Shown: positions 1 to 11,575 of the stretch, in pieces
How positions within the stretch are numbered: position 1 is the stretch's first letter
How the letters are laid out: every line of letters begins with the position of its first letter
Notes under the pieces: model-generated
What the model was told of the DNA's origin: nothing
The model's input: only the letters and a program-made list of their open reading frames with translations
Database searches by the model: none
Assembly: GCA_016098155.1 (NCBI GenBank)
Contig: JAAAJB010000200.1
Span: 1-54,232 of the forward strand
From: Actinomortierella ambigua
Taxonomy: Eukaryota; Mortierellomycota; Mortierellomycetes; Mortierellales; Mortierellaceae
Direction: 5' to 3'
DNA: 54,232 nucleotides
Made by a program: the position numbers and the translations under genes

Positions 1-240
1 GCACCTTCTGGTGGCGATTCAAACAGGACAGGCTCCCCTGCGCTACTCTTCGCGCACACATGTGGGACATGGATGCGGCTTGCGACGCCTCACGATGCCT
101 AGAGCCTTCCAGACCAAAAATCACTACGTCTTCCTGTGCCCCACCTTGCTCTCCGTCTGGCGATCTATCCTGCGCGACCACACCCACAAGACCACATGGT
201 CAGAGGAGGAGCTCTCACACCACATTGCATCGCTGCCTAC
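1..240 (+). pseudogene. Decayed 3' end of a LINE-type (non-LTR) retrotransposon RT, zf-RVT-like
   Basis: Frame 1 from about base 8 reads FWWRFKQDRLPCATLRAHMW, followed by a Cys-containing stretch. After a shift to frame 2 near base 110 it reads NHYVFLCPTLLSVWRSILRD. Together this resembles the C-terminal zinc-knuckle region of LINE reverse transcriptases: an FWWR..RLP..R start, Cys residues, then H..F.CP....VW..IL. The 5' part of the element lies outside the window, and the frame break means this copy is not functional. I infer the family from the pattern only. A chance match in low-complexity DNA is the alternative. Bases 240-720 continue as C-rich open frames without a recognisable product. 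Confidence 0.45.
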
Positions 241-719
241 TGCCAGCCTCACCAGATCCCCCTCTCCTCGGAGAACAAATTCCTCGACAACAACAACAAA
301 CCTGGCACTCTTCAAAACATCCGCCACAATCTGCCACAATCCCAGACTCTCCTTCCCCGGGTCACCGTCTTACACTCATCCAACCCAAGCCTTGCCTTCG
401 CACGTGTCACAAGCAGCTCATGAAGACTGCAGAGCCATCACCATCATTCACACTGCGTCATAGGGCATGGCCAGCATTCCCTAACACAACCCAATCCAAT
501 CCAATACAGCGCTACTCTCCACATCACATCCCATATCTCCACAAAACAAAACAAAAAAAGACAAAAAGAAAAAAAAGACAACAATTACCAACAGCGCCAG
601 CTACCAGAAGGCGCAGCCTGTTTGTACGGGCTTTCTTCAAGCAAGTCATATGCTGTCTTGAGCTTCCAAAGGTATGTGCTCGAATCGCCAGTATTTGGAA
701 TATGTGGTCCAGCTAATGA

Positions 720-1494
720 GATGACAAGTTCGTGGTTAAACAACTTATTTTTCTTCCTTGTGATGTTGCTTAGGCCACATCTACCGCCTCGACTTCAGTC
801 ATTCAGACACTCGGTCGGCCTCGCAACAAGACAGCAGGGGGACCACTCTTTCCAATGCTTGACCACACAAAGGTATGGTGTTTGGTGAATGAGGTTATGA
901 ATGAGTCTGGTGGACTGGATGATACATTTGTATGCTGAAATGACCCTCGACTTACACAATACCTTTAGATATACTCCATCTTTTACCTGAATAGATCCTT
1001 GCACACAATGCACAAAGAATGGCACCTGAACAACCACCATTTCCACTTTCACTCTCACTTACCACCACCACTATCATCACACCACCTATACCAACCATCT
1101 TTCACCCCAATACAAACCACCAAGCGGTACACTACTGCACCTATCACTCCAAAAAAAATCAACGTTGTCCTCAGTTGGAAGAATGAATCTACCTCCACGA
1201 TATCATTCACACGTTCAAGTTGTTTCCCTCCAACAAGGTCTACCATTCAGCATAGCGCCCTTGGCTACCCCCTCCTTCTAAGCATAACGTTGCAAGCAAC
1301 TCTCTCCACAGCTCATCTAAGATAGATGTCCAGGTCGATTACGAGAGTATCGAAACATAGTCCCCCTACCTTGACAATGGCGGTGGTTGTAGATAATACC
1401 CCACGATGATAGAAATGTTCGAAAAAGAAACAACAAGAAAAACCTTTAAATATCGGATGGGTGAATTCTGTAGCTGTTACTACCACTACTTTGC
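720..1494. other. Gene-free stretch, 3' flank of SVP26
   Basis: No convincing coding exon or RNA gene is seen. The stretch has CA/CAC-rich tracts around 1020-1130 and ends in the 3' flank of the minus-strand SVP26 gene. Confidence 0.5.
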
Positions 1495-2951
1495 TTAAAA
1501 CCGATTCGACAGAGTCGAGGAGGAATGTTGGCTATAAATAGTGTTCCCAGTGCTGCCGCCATAACTGCTACTGCTGCTGCTGCTATTGTTCGCGACATAT
1601 CCTTTTGGGACGCCACTGCCAGTTCCAGCGGCGGCGGATGTAAAAGGGCTGTTGGATCGACTCTGATTACGACTGCTTGGCCGCGAGTCGTAGCCATGCG
1701 TGGCCGTCGTTGTCGTCGATGTTGGTCCTGTTGGGTTGTATCCTGCATAGCTAGGCGACGAAGGGTAGTCGTTGCTGATGCTGCTGCTGCTGCTGTGGTG
1801 ATGGTGCTGCTGGTGGTAATTGGATGCTGTAGGTGTTGGCGCCATCGATGCGTTGTTGCCGAATCCCGTGTACTTGGGCGTCTCAACGAGTGTCGGCGTG
1901 CTCTCCTTCTTGTTCAACAATGTGCCAAAGATGGTCTTGAAAATGCCGCTCTTTTTTTGCTGTTGCTTGCTTGTCTTGTCTGAAGAAAAAGAAAAGAAAA
2001 AAAAACAAATGACAGACAAGTCAGTTTTCTCCAGGTGCTAAGAGGGAGAGGCTGTTGACATCATCCAAATGTCATCCGTGTTTTTCTCCATACCAAAATT
2101 GGGCAGCGTATTGTCGTTGGCACTGAGGGAAATAAAGTAGCTGAAGGGCACCAGCCAGACACAGATGCCAAAGAAGCTGGCGATGCTCGAGAATGTATGG
2201 TAGTGTCGACCAAAGTACTGGAACCACATGAAATGGTCCGCCAGGACGAGCACTGGATTGTCGAAGGAGAGAAAAAAAAAGGGGGGGGGTGGAATCAATA
2301 CGCCCTGGCGAGGTTTTGCTTTGCTTTTTTCATTTGTCGCGAAACTCAAAGAGATAGTGTCAACATAACACGTTACCACAACTGGCAAGGAAGGGCAGGC
2401 TCACAAGGCTGATGTTGGGAAAGTTGGCCAGGTTCAGGCTGTAGACACCGTGGCATACCAAGGAGAAGGCAATCTTGGAGAAGGGCAGGCCGTCCATCAA
2501 CCAGAGCAATACGTGGAGCGCTACCACGGCCTAGAATGTATATTGAAAGAAAGAAAAAAAAAGTACATACTGTCATGATCTGATCCACGATCCACGATGA
2601 TATCTTTTTCCCCGATCACCTTTGGATAGGGCAGGCAGCCTTACCACTGTCATGCCTTTGATCACTCGTTTTGTTTGTACTGTGTATTCCTCCACAAGTT
2701 CTGCCAAGTAGTAGAGACCACATGCTATGTTGGAAAGTGCATGTCAAAGAAGAGAATGTTCAAGAGAGTGATTAAAAAATAGTTCTTCCCACCTTCCATC
2801 CATCCATCCATCCATCCACCCATCCACCCTCAACAAGGGCCAATGAATGAGCCAGGTCTAGTCTGCGAGACATACCAATGGAGAGCACGGCAAACAGAAA
2901 GGCAATAGCCGATCCCGCATAGCCAACAAATGCCATTGCCATGCCAGCCAT
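1495..2951 (-). CDS. SVP26: Svp26/TEX261 family ER-to-Golgi cargo receptor
   Basis: Five exons on the minus strand: 2951-2876, 2724-2645, 2530-2377, 2252-2094 and 1979-1495 (954 nt, 317 aa). All junctions are GT-AG and keep frame. Family hallmarks are an N-terminal membrane segment (GYAGSAIAFLFAVLSI), the block CGLYYLAELVEEYTVQTKRV, then LWLMDGLPFSKI, HGVYSLNLANFPNI and WLVPFSYFISLSANDNTLP, making about four membrane segments. In yeast Svp26 acts with COPII to load Golgi glycosyltransferases and is itself an integral ER/Golgi protein. The start is the first ATG before the signal-anchor-like segment. The last exon adds a Ser/Gln/Thr-rich cytosolic tail of about 160 residues, which makes the protein longer than yeast Svp26 (about 228 aa). 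If the last intron is retained, the frame stops at 2038 after a short alternative tail. Confidence 0.93.
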
Positions 2952-3531
2952 GGTGCTAGAGTGTGTCGCGTGATGAGGAGGGAAGGAGGGGAGGGGGAGT
3001 GATGAGAGGGCGAGAGATGGTGTTGTCGGTCGCGTCGACGCGGGGGTGGCGTGTACCAATGAGTGGTGGATGGTACTCCTGTTTTGGTGCTGTTGGGCCG
3101 ATGTCCCGAAGAGTGATTGTGTTGATGGTCTTGGTCTTGGGTCTTGTTCTTTGGTCTTGTGCGACGAGAAAAGAAGAAGAGAGAGAGAAGAAGAAAGAAA
3201 CAAGTGGACAATGCGTCTAATTTATTTTTGATATGTTTTGGTGGACCCTCTCGCCTCGACACACTCTCCGTGAAAAAAAAATAAGGGACTGACAATACCA
3301 TTCTTGGTGTAGACAGGAATGCTCTCTTCCCTCCCTCTTTGTTTTTCATCACGTTTGAGGACAGCCAATTTGAAGCCAACTGTTTTGTAGATACACCGCA
3401 GCACAAACAACTCAAGGGTCGAGGCCTGTGATGGCCCAATGTCCCCACCCCTAACATACCATACAGCCGCTAGCCTGTGTGCACTCAAATATATGCCATG
3501 TCCTCCCAGAAGAAAGCGCCTTTCTCATATT
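2952..3531. other. Intergenic region between SVP26 and the F-box gene
   Basis: This is the upstream flank of SVP26 and the downstream flank of the F-box gene, both transcribed on the minus strand. Purine-rich tracts run at 2980-3010 and 3165-3200. No coding exon is supported. Confidence 0.5.
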
Positions 3532-6500
3532 TTATTGATCCACTCCTGCTGAAGAGAGGAAAAAGTCGACGCTGCACGAGAACCGGATGGGTCGAATCAC
3601 ACGCTCACCCTCCAGTCGTGCCGCGTTCATATAGTTGTGTCCAACCCCATACACGAGCTCAAACAGCGGCTGCTCCGCCGTCGCTTCTTCACCTTCGTCG
3701 TCGTAGTCGTCATCATCTTCCTCCTCTTTTTCTTCGTCGTTTTCGATTTCTCTAGCCCATTCTTTGCCCTTCCGACGGTCCGAATCTCCTTCGTCCCATG
3801 TGCCAAGGACAATATCGTCCCAGCCATCCTCCTCATCCTCGCTGCCATCATCATCCTCTGTACAGGCGCCAAAAGGATGTACCAGCGCACCTGCCGGGCC
3901 TTGAAAGGCCCTGGCCATAAGACACTGTTGGAAACTATGCGAGGACGAGGATGAGGACGATGAAGCCAGGTTCGAGAGATAGTGCGCCGACTCGATGAAG
4001 CGTTTGGCCACACCCGAGACCAAGGATAGAGTGGTAGATGATACATCGGCGCGGGTTGTCGTGCTTGGTGTTGCCGGTGTCGTCGCTGTGGGCGAACCGT
4101 TTCTTCTCCCTCTTCCTCCTCTCCTTGTCATTCCGCTTCCAGAATTCATGACAGGCTCAGGAATCGTCCGGACAACAAATTGCTGTTGTTGTTGCTGTTG
4201 CTGTTGTTCTTGCTGGTGGTGGTGGTGGTGGTGGTGGTGGTGTTGATGCGTTGTTTCCGACGAAAGGCCCTTCGTCGCGCCGTGGGCACTACTACTGCCC
4301 AGGAGAGGAAGAAGAAGCGTATCCACGTCCCAAGACCCCAGTCTAGAGATGGCAACGTCCTCGTCGTGACCCTCATCTTCCTCTACGCCTCCAAACAGCA
4401 ACTGACGCAAGGCATCGCGCTTTCGCATCCGGTGGGTCTGCCGCTGTCCATCCTCAAGTCTTCTTCTTCTTGCACTATCGTCGCCATCCATCGCTTCCCA
4501 GCCCATCCTGTCCGCAGGCTCGCAATGTTCATGATTCTTCGAAAGTCTTGTGGTGGCGGTCCCTGATTCTTCGCCCCATGCATCATTGTTGTCGACAGCA
4601 CCCGCGTCTGCATTCACCTCGCCACAAGGGGAACGAGGTCCAGAGAAAAGACGAGGATGAGGACGAGAGACTACAGCTACCTCGACCGTCTTGCTCCCAC
4701 AAAGCTCAGACACCTCGAGCGGGACCTTGGTTGCAAGGTACTCCTTGCCCGACGACAGCTGGCGAGGGTATTGGTTCTGATGATGATGGTGGTTGCCCAA
4801 CGCATGGGCCTGCCGCGCCAGGAACCGGGCCAGCACTCGGTTCTGCTGGAAGGTGGCGATCCTATCCTGTGCCCGCTTCGACAGTCGGAATTGATTCTGC
4901 TGCTGCTGGTGTTCTTCCGCCTTCCTGTACCCGCGTCGGCGTTTGTATTTGTTCCTATGGTTGTGGCTGTCGCTGTGACGACTCTGATGGCAATGGTGGT
5001 CTGACGAGGTTCCGGAAGAGAAGCACCACCGCCCTGCTTGGCTGTCATCTTCCTCCTCTTTGCCTTCGTCTTCCTCATCCTCATCATCATCATCATCCTC
5101 TCGCTCCAGCTCCTGCTGCTGAGCGAGCGCATCCTCAATATCCGCCAGCGACCAATGGGCACGCGAGCGGCTCCAGAGGCTCCTGGGGTCGGTGGAGGGG
5201 AGGGCGAACCAAGGGGCAGCCATACTCCGCGATCCGCGGAAGACGACCTTGGCCGACTGGAGAAAGGCTGGCTGGGTTGTGGAGATGCAGTGGAAGTACG
5301 AGTTTTCACGCAGATGGCTGTCCAGCAGTGATTGGCAGAGGCCTTGGGAGGGGGTAGAATGGACAATGCCCTTTGGGCTCGTTGATATCGTTGGTGTTGT
5401 GGCTGCTGCTGCTGCACCTAATGGTGGTGTCCGAAGGGTCACTGCTGTGGCAGCAGGGAGATGGGGTGGTTCCAATCCTGACCGCTTGCTCTTCTTCTTT
5501 CCCTTGTGGCTTTTGTCTTGGCTAATTTCCTGCTCCTGTTGCTCCACCTCCTCCTGTAGCAGCTGCTGCCCTTCCCCCCGATCAGCATGTCCCTGTAGAC
5601 CCCTGCTCCTCTTATTGGGAAGAGCCCTTGACGCTTGCCTCACCTCGCCACTCTTTTTCTCGCCATCGTTGTCCTTCGCGTCGTCTTTGGTCGTAAACAT
5701 GGATGGCTGCTGCTGTCTTACGGTGCGCTCGAGCTCCAGCTTCTCCTCCAGCTCGAATGTAATCCGCAGCAGCTCCTTGTCAAACGCCACTGCCCGCCAC
5801 GAGGTCGAGAGTGTTGCATCCTGGGCCACCGGTGCCTGTCTTGCTCCAATGCCCCCTGCCGCTGCGTCCTCGCCTAGACCTCCCGCCATTCCATGGACAG
5901 GATCAGGATCTGGGGGGTTAGCCATGGGCACAGGCGGCGGCGGTGGGACCTCGTCCTGCTGCCCATCGGTCCCAAAGGTGAGTAAGCTCGAGGGTTCCAT
6001 GACCACCAACGACAATAGACGGTTGATCATCCGATTCGCCAGGCCGCCCATCCCCGAGAGCGTCGATCCATCACCACCACCACCACTGGCATTGTCATTG
6101 TCCAAGGAGGACGACGATCGGGCCTGATAGATCTCGAGCTGCAGTACCATGAGCGCAATGACTTGGTCCACCATGACCTGAACGACTGGGCGATGCACGT
6201 GCGGTAAGCTCTTGTAGAGTCGGAGCAGATCTTCGAATGATAAGAAGGAGGCGATGTGCTGGATGAGTTCCGATGGCAGGCCATGGAAGGCTTTAAGCGT
6301 TGGTGGCCGCGGTGGGAGCGGTGGCGCTGAGATATTGTCACTGTTGTTCCTTGTGCCAGCCGTCGTCATCGTGGGAGGCGAAGGATCGTTTTTGGCAGGT
6401 GTGTCGTTGGAGAGTCCGGTCGCTGACACTTTGTCCTCGCGCTTCGACAAGAATGGCGTAGACATGAAACGAGAAGAATGGGAGGAGGGGGAGAGGCGAG

Positions 6501-6951
6501 AAGAGGGGCAAGAAGGAGGGGAAGAAGATGAGGATGTGGATGAAGACGAGGATGACCAAGAAGACGAAGAGGACGAAGAAGAGGAAGAGGAACAAATGAA
6601 AGATAGTAATGACGAGGACGCAGGAGAGGATGGTGAAATAGGAGGCAACGATGTCATGAGTCTATGGGTTGCTCCTTGGGCAAGACGAGTCGATCCGTGC
6701 GGGGTGTGAGGGATAGATGCTGTTGATGTAGTAGTTGTCGATGTTGCCAGAGATCTTTGTGCTTTTGCTGTCGTCGTCAAAACCCTGGATTGAGGGGTGA
6801 TATCTCGTCCTTGTCCTTGTGGTTGACCTCCTTGTTCGCCCATGGGGGAATGGGGGGTCATTCGGCGTGGATACTCCTCGGGATGGTGTGTAAACACTCT
6901 TGAGGACGATGTTGACAGTTGGGTAGGGAGGTTATTGATAGGGGTAGTCAT
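3532..6951 (-). CDS. Large F-box protein with long low-complexity regions
   Basis: A single 1139-residue open frame. Residues about 222-260 (LKAFHGLPSELIQHIASFLS, then FEDLLRLYKSLP) form a recognisable F-box, the Skp1-binding module of SCF ubiquitin ligases. The first 200 residues are Ser/Thr/Pro-rich with a long poly-Ser run. Further on come acidic tracts, a poly-His/poly-Gln run encoded by repeats near 4180-4240, and an acidic C-terminus. No WD40 or LRR substrate domain is visible, although segments around the SLWSRSRAHWSLADIEDAL stretch look folded. The role is inferred to be a substrate adaptor of unknown specificity. The start is the first ATG of the frame, and an intron removing part of the poly-Ser region cannot be excluded. 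The gene is head to head with the small gene at 7211. Confidence 0.7.
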   Translation of the reverse strand: MTTPINNLPTQLSTSSSRVFTHHPEEYPRRMTPHSPMGEQGGQPQGQGRDITPQSRVLTTTAKAQRSLATSTTTTSTASIPHTPHGSTRLAQGATHRLMTSLPPISPSSPASSSLLSFICSSSSSSSSSSSWSSSSSSTSSSSSPPSCPSSRLSPSSHSSRFMSTPFLSKREDKVSATGLSNDTPAKNDPSPPTMTTAGTRNNSDNISAPPLPPRPPTLKAFHGLPSELIQHIASFLSFEDLLRLYKSLPHVHRPVVQVMVDQVIALMVLQLEIYQARSSSSLDNDNASGGGGDGSTLSGMGGLANRMINRLLSLVVMEPSSLLTFGTDGQQDEVPPPPPVPMANPPDPDPVHGMAGGLGEDAAAGGIGARQAPVAQDATLSTSWRAVAFDKELLRITFELEEKLELERTVRQQQPSMFTTKDDAKDNDGEKKSGEVRQASRALPNKRSRGLQGHADRGEGQQLLQEEVEQQEQEISQDKSHKGKKKSKRSGLEPPHLPAATAVTLRTPPLGAAAAATTPTISTSPKGIVHSTPSQGLCQSLLDSHLRENSYFHCISTTQPAFLQSAKVVFRGSRSMAAPWFALPSTDPRSLWSRSRAHWSLADIEDALAQQQELEREDDDDDEDEEDEGKEEEDDSQAGRWCFSSGTSSDHHCHQSRHSDSHNHRNKYKRRRGYRKAEEHQQQQNQFRLSKRAQDRIATFQQNRVLARFLARQAHALGNHHHHQNQYPRQLSSGKEYLATKVPLEVSELCGSKTVEVAVVSRPHPRLFSGPRSPCGEVNADAGAVDNNDAWGEESGTATTRLSKNHEHCEPADRMGWEAMDGDDSARRRRLEDGQRQTHRMRKRDALRQLLFGGVEEDEGHDEDVAISRLGSWDVDTLLLPLLGSSSAHGATKGLSSETTHQHHHHHHHHHQQEQQQQQQQQQFVVRTIPEPVMNSGSGMTRRGGRGRRNGSPTATTPATPSTTTRADVSSTTLSLVSGVAKRFIESAHYLSNLASSSSSSSSHSFQQCLMARAFQGPAGALVHPFGACTEDDDGSEDEEDGWDDIVLGTWDEGDSDRRKGKEWAREIENDEEKEEEDDDDYDDEGEEATAEQPLFELVYGVGHNYMNAARLEGERVIRPIRFSCSVDFFLSSAGVDQ

Positions 6952-7210
6952 GCTGAGATGAAGGGGGGAGTGGTGTGAGTTCCAGAAGGTGCTTGGATTC
7001 GATAGTGAGTGTAGTAGGTGGTCCTAGCGATAGAGAACGAGACGATTAGAATAAATGGAATAAGGGCATTGCCAAAGAAAAAAAAACAATCAGGATATCT
7101 GCGTCAAAAGGGAGGAGCTCAGTGGTAAACGATGGTGGAAGATGGATGAAAAAAAAAAGAGTAAAGGGGTGCGGAGAGATGGGAGAGGGAGGCAGAAGGA
7201 GGCAGCAAGG

Positions 7211-7584
7211 ATGGCCTTGCAGTGTGCAGGCAGACTCTGCGGACGATCGCTTCATTCCAAACTCTGCTGTTCCAGGTGTTTGGGGCCAGTGTGTACTCTA
7301 TTCGGCATGATCCTTTTGCACCAATTGTTTACGGAAAGGTATCCTCTGTGCAACTCTTATGATCTTACTCCTTGCGAAGATGTTTTCTCCCTAGTATCCC
7401 TTTTGTCGCGAAAAAGACGGAATATGTCAATGTCGAAACACCTGAGGAGTTTCTCCTCTCACTCTCTCACAAGGCATCGCTCCATTTACAACTATCAGGA
7501 ACACGAAAGGCCGTGTACGATGTAGGCGAAGAGGATTCCCTGAAAGATGCACAGCGGATGGCCAGGAGGGGAACGGTGAATTAA
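7211..7584 (+). CDS. Small unrecognised protein, two exons, possibly mitochondrial
   Basis: Exons 7211-7338 and 7395-7584 are joined through a 56-nt GT-AG intron (GGAAAG|GTATCC ... CTCCCTAG|T) that keeps frame, giving 105 aa. The N-terminus from MALQCAGRLCGRSLHSKL is rich in Arg, Ser, Leu and Cys without acidic residues, as in a mitochondrial presequence. It leads into a hydrophobic stretch (LFGMILLHQLF). The C-terminal part contains YVNVETPEEFLLSLSHKA and ends with DAQRMARRGTVN, which looks like a real globular sequence. I do not recognise the family. Support is the in-frame splice plus protein-like composition. The promoter would be shared with the divergent F-box gene 259 nt away. Confidence 0.45.
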
Positions 7585-9683
7585 TGACATATAGGCTTAC
7601 CTTTAAAGTTTCGAAAAATGAAGGCGAGTATCGAAGAGGAATAAATATCTGTCAATGCTATACGCGGTGCAAGAAGAGGAAAATAGAGAGAGAGAGAGAG
7701 AAAAGAGGAAGGGTGGGTGCATCCCAAGAGGTTTTAAATAAAGACCTCGAAACAAAAAAACAAGGGCGGTGTTACCCATGAAGGGAGTGTATGTTTGTGA
7801 TGGTCCATGGAGCCAATTTGCCTGGGGTACTCTTTCTTCAAGTTTGATCGAAAACATTGCCTCCCAAATTGTCTGACAATTCCGTTTTTGCTGCTGTTTT
7901 CCATCGGAGAGAGAGAGAGAGGGGGGGGGATGGTTGACAATGGATGGGCACAGCAAAAAAAAAAGGGTCCCCTTTTTGGTCCTTTCCGCTCAGGGAACTC
8001 TCCCCCTCTAAACAGCTGCAGAACCACGGACAAACACCGGAAGGAATTTATCCTTTTCCTGCCACGCACGAGCTCCACGATTTTTGACTAAGCTCGTTCC
8101 CTGCTGCCATCGATGATCGATGGCAGCACAACACACACACACAAATACAACTCTTCTTTACTCTCTTTTCCATCGTCTTGTTATTTGTCGATGAGTGTGC
8201 GAGAGAAAAGAGTGGGGCTATCCCGATCAACTCGATCTACCCCGAGAACAGGGCTGCGGGCGCTAACTCCTTGAATTTCGTGTCTGCACCCCAACACATA
8301 AACTCTTCTCTCTTTCCCCTTACCCCCCAAAGAAAAGAAAAGCTTTGAAAGCTCTCGTACAAAGCCATTTCAACCCGCAAGTCCGTTGCACCACTTTTCC
8401 TCTCCTTCTCACCCCACAAAGAACGATTAGGCATCGCGCTTCATCGACCTTGGTTTTCATTCGTCGCTTGCTCCCCACCCTCCGTTGCGACGCGCAATCG
8501 ATAACGCTCTGTTGTTGATCTGAGAATCCCTTTCCTCTTCCCTCTCGTTACTCCTCTTTCACCACGTTGGGTGAGAGAAACTCCAAGGATGACTCGAAAT
8601 AGGATCGGATGATTTACAAAGAGTGCGTGTGTATATGTGTGTGTGTGTGTTACGAGTCTTTGATCGTCAGGATGACGCTGGGTAACCAACTTGAAACCCA
8701 GAGGGACATTAGAGGCAATTCAAACCCTCCCCGTGTTTATGCACAGTGATGCACGCAATGTGTCGTACGACGACAAGTGTGGCTCCCTAAGAGTGCAACG
8801 TTGGCCCTACTGCACCAGGCTGTCTTACCAGGGGGCCCTTGCTCCTCATTCTTATTTTTACGTTGCGGTTCTCGAAACAAAAAAAATGAGTGGGCTTGGA
8901 TTTCTTTTTTTTTTTTCATGGAAAGTTTGGTTTCAGAAGGGGTGGTGGCATTGAACATGTTGCTACCACCAACATGTGAAAAAGAAAGGTAGTAGACTAT
9001 GTCGGTGCGTTACAAATATCGTTTATATTGGGTTCATTCCAAAACGTTTCTCATTCCGGGGAAAAAAATGAGAGAGAGAGTAGGAGCTTAAAGCTTGTCT
9101 CTCTTATTTTTATCTCCTGTTCCTCGTTACCCGGTATCAGACCACACCATGAGAGGAGGCCCATGGTATGACCTCAGCACCCCATTTTGGTGTCCCTTCT
9201 CCTACCAAATCAACAGGTCTATGTGAATGGCCGCTCATTCCACAACGTGTTCAGTTCACCAAGAGCAGAGGGAGAGCTGAGTCGACTCTCCGATACGCTT
9301 CCTGTTCCTTTGAACCGCTCGTAGTCCCGGAAAGCCGACCATCGGACATCCAGCACGCGGGTACCACATAGGCCAGAAAAGATCTTTTGGATAGAGTGAA
9401 CTTTTTTTGTTTGTTTGATTGATTGGTTGAATGAACGTGAAGAAAAGAAAAATGAACAAATGCATAAAAGAAAGTCTACAAGAAAAAACACGGAATTGAG
9501 GAAACCCTCTACCATCCCATCGATCTACTCTAAAAACAAGGCGTTGCGCACACAACACCACATCCTATTTTTCTTCTTCCAATTGTGGCGATCCTTTCCA
9601 TGAAACGAATTAAAAATAAATGAAAAAAACGGACCATGGTCCCCCTCCTTTTGTGGTTTGCTGTTTTTGTTTTGCACTTTGTT
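7585..9683. other. Long gene-poor stretch with simple repeats
   Basis: About 2.1 kb without a supported gene. It holds a GA run (7685-7705), a second GA then G run (about 7910-7928), a CA run (about 8130-8145), a GT run (about 8626-8650), a T run (about 8907) and many poly-A/T tracts. No tRNA or rRNA signature was recognised by eye. It contains the downstream flank of mL38, which ends at 9684. Confidence 0.4.
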
Positions 9684-11575
9684 TTACAGGTTCTCGTACT
9701 TCTTCTTCTTCTGGCCAGCCTCATCGAGCAAAGGATCCACTCTGGGCATCTTGCCAAAGACAGGCTCGTCTTCCTGCAGAATCTCCTTGTAGATCTTCGA
9801 GACATCCTTGTCCCAGATCTGACGGAAGAACGTCAAGCCCTTGGTCGACAAGCGAAGCTGGCTACACAGGCTCTGGAACGTGGTCGAATCCCGCGAGATG
9901 TTGACCGCCTCTGACGAAATCGACTCTTGGCCCTTGTTGGGCTGTTCACAGACCAGCACCGTGTACCGGTGGTATTTCGTGCCCTTGTGTGGGTGTGGTG
10001 GCAAGTATGGCAAAATCACATTCGCAGTCGAGGGGTCCACCAATGTCTGTGTTGCTGACAGTGGCACGTTGGTCCTATAGAGATGAAAAGGGGGGAGAGA
10101 AGGAAGGAGGGGGAAACAGATGTCAGTGGAAATCGCACAATGCAGGGGAGAAAGACCAAAGAAACACAAAATGACCACCCCAACTTACATGACCCAGTGC
10201 AGCTTCTGCTTGTAAGCCTGGTTATCCATATCTGGCACATCGGGATCGACCATGACGATCGTGTACAGGCGCTGTTCCGGGTGGAAGACGCCAACATCCA
10301 ACTTTGGCTGCTGAAGGGTCTGGCCGGGCAACAAGTACGAACCCGTCTCAAAGTACTTTCCCTCTTCCAGCTGCTCCGCCGTCATGGGCACGCGCGCCAA
10401 CAGACTCGAGCTCTTGGAGGCCGTGATCTGGCTCGAACCCAGCAGATCGTAATCCAGACGAACGTCCATCGACGGCGTAAAAGGTGGCAACAAATCCGGG
10501 GTGACAAACATCTGCGTCACACGCTGCTGGATCACGGGCAGACGCTCGCGCACAAACTGCTTGTTCTTCATGTAGCGGAACACGGGCTTGCTCATGTCCA
10601 CCTCCACACCGTGCTGGAACCGCCATTGGACCTCGGGGTCGTTGAGCTCCGCGTACACCTGCTGCTTGTACACTCGGTCTTCCAGTGCCTCGATCTCGGC
10701 GTCCCGCTCCTGTGTCGCGGCAGCTAATTTTCATTGTGTACAATGAAGTGAGAGAGAGAAGAACAAGCAAATAAACAAAAGCGTTGGTATTGAGAGAAAG
10801 AGAAAAGAAACAGCGTGTTGTCGTATGAAAGAAAAAAAGGAATAGTAAGGGAGGGGATGGATGTCTGATCCATCATGGAATTTGCCCCGCATGGAAACTG
10901 CTTGCTTCCACATAGCAACAAAAACAAGGGAGAAAAAAAACCTCTCCTTCCTCATCCTCCCAAGCAACAGCAGCCGCCTACCTTGCTTGAGCTGACCGAT
11001 CTTCGCCTGCAAGACCTTGATCTCTTCGAGACGCTTGATCTTGTCCTCTGCAATGATCTTGAGTGCCTCGTCATACGTCCGGTTGACACCGGTTGCTGGT
11101 GCCTTGTAGGTCAGTTTAGGGGCGGCCTCTGCCTCGGCCGCTGCAGATCGCGCCACAGGCATCGCCGAGAAGCGACGAAGAGGCTAGAGATACAAGAATG
11201 ATTCAAGGAGGAGTGTAGAGGTTAGGCACAGTGTGATGTGATCAGTAGATCAGCGCAAAGTCGGAAGGGAGAATACGAAGGAAGCAGTAGAACTCGATCC
11301 ATTGAGTAGAAACACAAGAAAAAAAAGAGGGACTGTATCGAGAAGGAAAGATAAACAAGCTTCCGCGTGCCACATTAAAGGGCAGAAGAGCTAGGTGTGG
11401 CTCTCGACATTAGCATGAATGCAAGAGATTCGTGGCAAGTGCTAGTCATAGTGCTGTTTTGGTGGAGTGTTTCCGAGTAAGAGCTGAATGTGACACAGGG
11501 GAGGGGACCTGCAGGGCGTACCATGGCAAAGCCTCGTCGGCTTCCAGCCTTCAGGAGCATGCGAGGAAGAGACAT
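9684..11575 (-). CDS. MRPL35: Mitochondrial large ribosomal subunit protein mL38 (PEBP-domain)
   Basis: Four exons: 11575-11522, 11183-10982, 10723-10189 and 10074-9684 (1182 nt, 393 aa), frame-consistent with GT-AG introns. Exon 1 (MSLPRMLLKAGSRRGFAM) plus the start of exon 2 (PLRRFSAMPVARSAAA) is a typical basic mitochondrial presequence. A coiled-coil-like stretch (EDKIKRLEEIKVLQAKIGQL) follows. The second half is a phosphatidylethanolamine-binding-protein fold with YTIVMVDPDVPD and LHWVM, then VLPYLPPHPHKGTKYHRY. The C-terminus has LTFFRQIWDKDVSKIY, characteristic of mL38 (yeast Mrpl35). The protein is a structural part of the mitoribosome central protuberance. A free PEBP/Tfs1-like protein is unlikely because of the presequence, the long N-terminal extension and the C-terminal FFR..WD motif. 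Confidence 0.92.

Noticed and set aside
5192..6127. Plus-strand open frame of 311 codons opposite the F-box gene
   Set aside because: A shadow of a low-complexity coding region; Ser/Cys/Leu-rich without protein-like features, while the minus frame carries the F-box.
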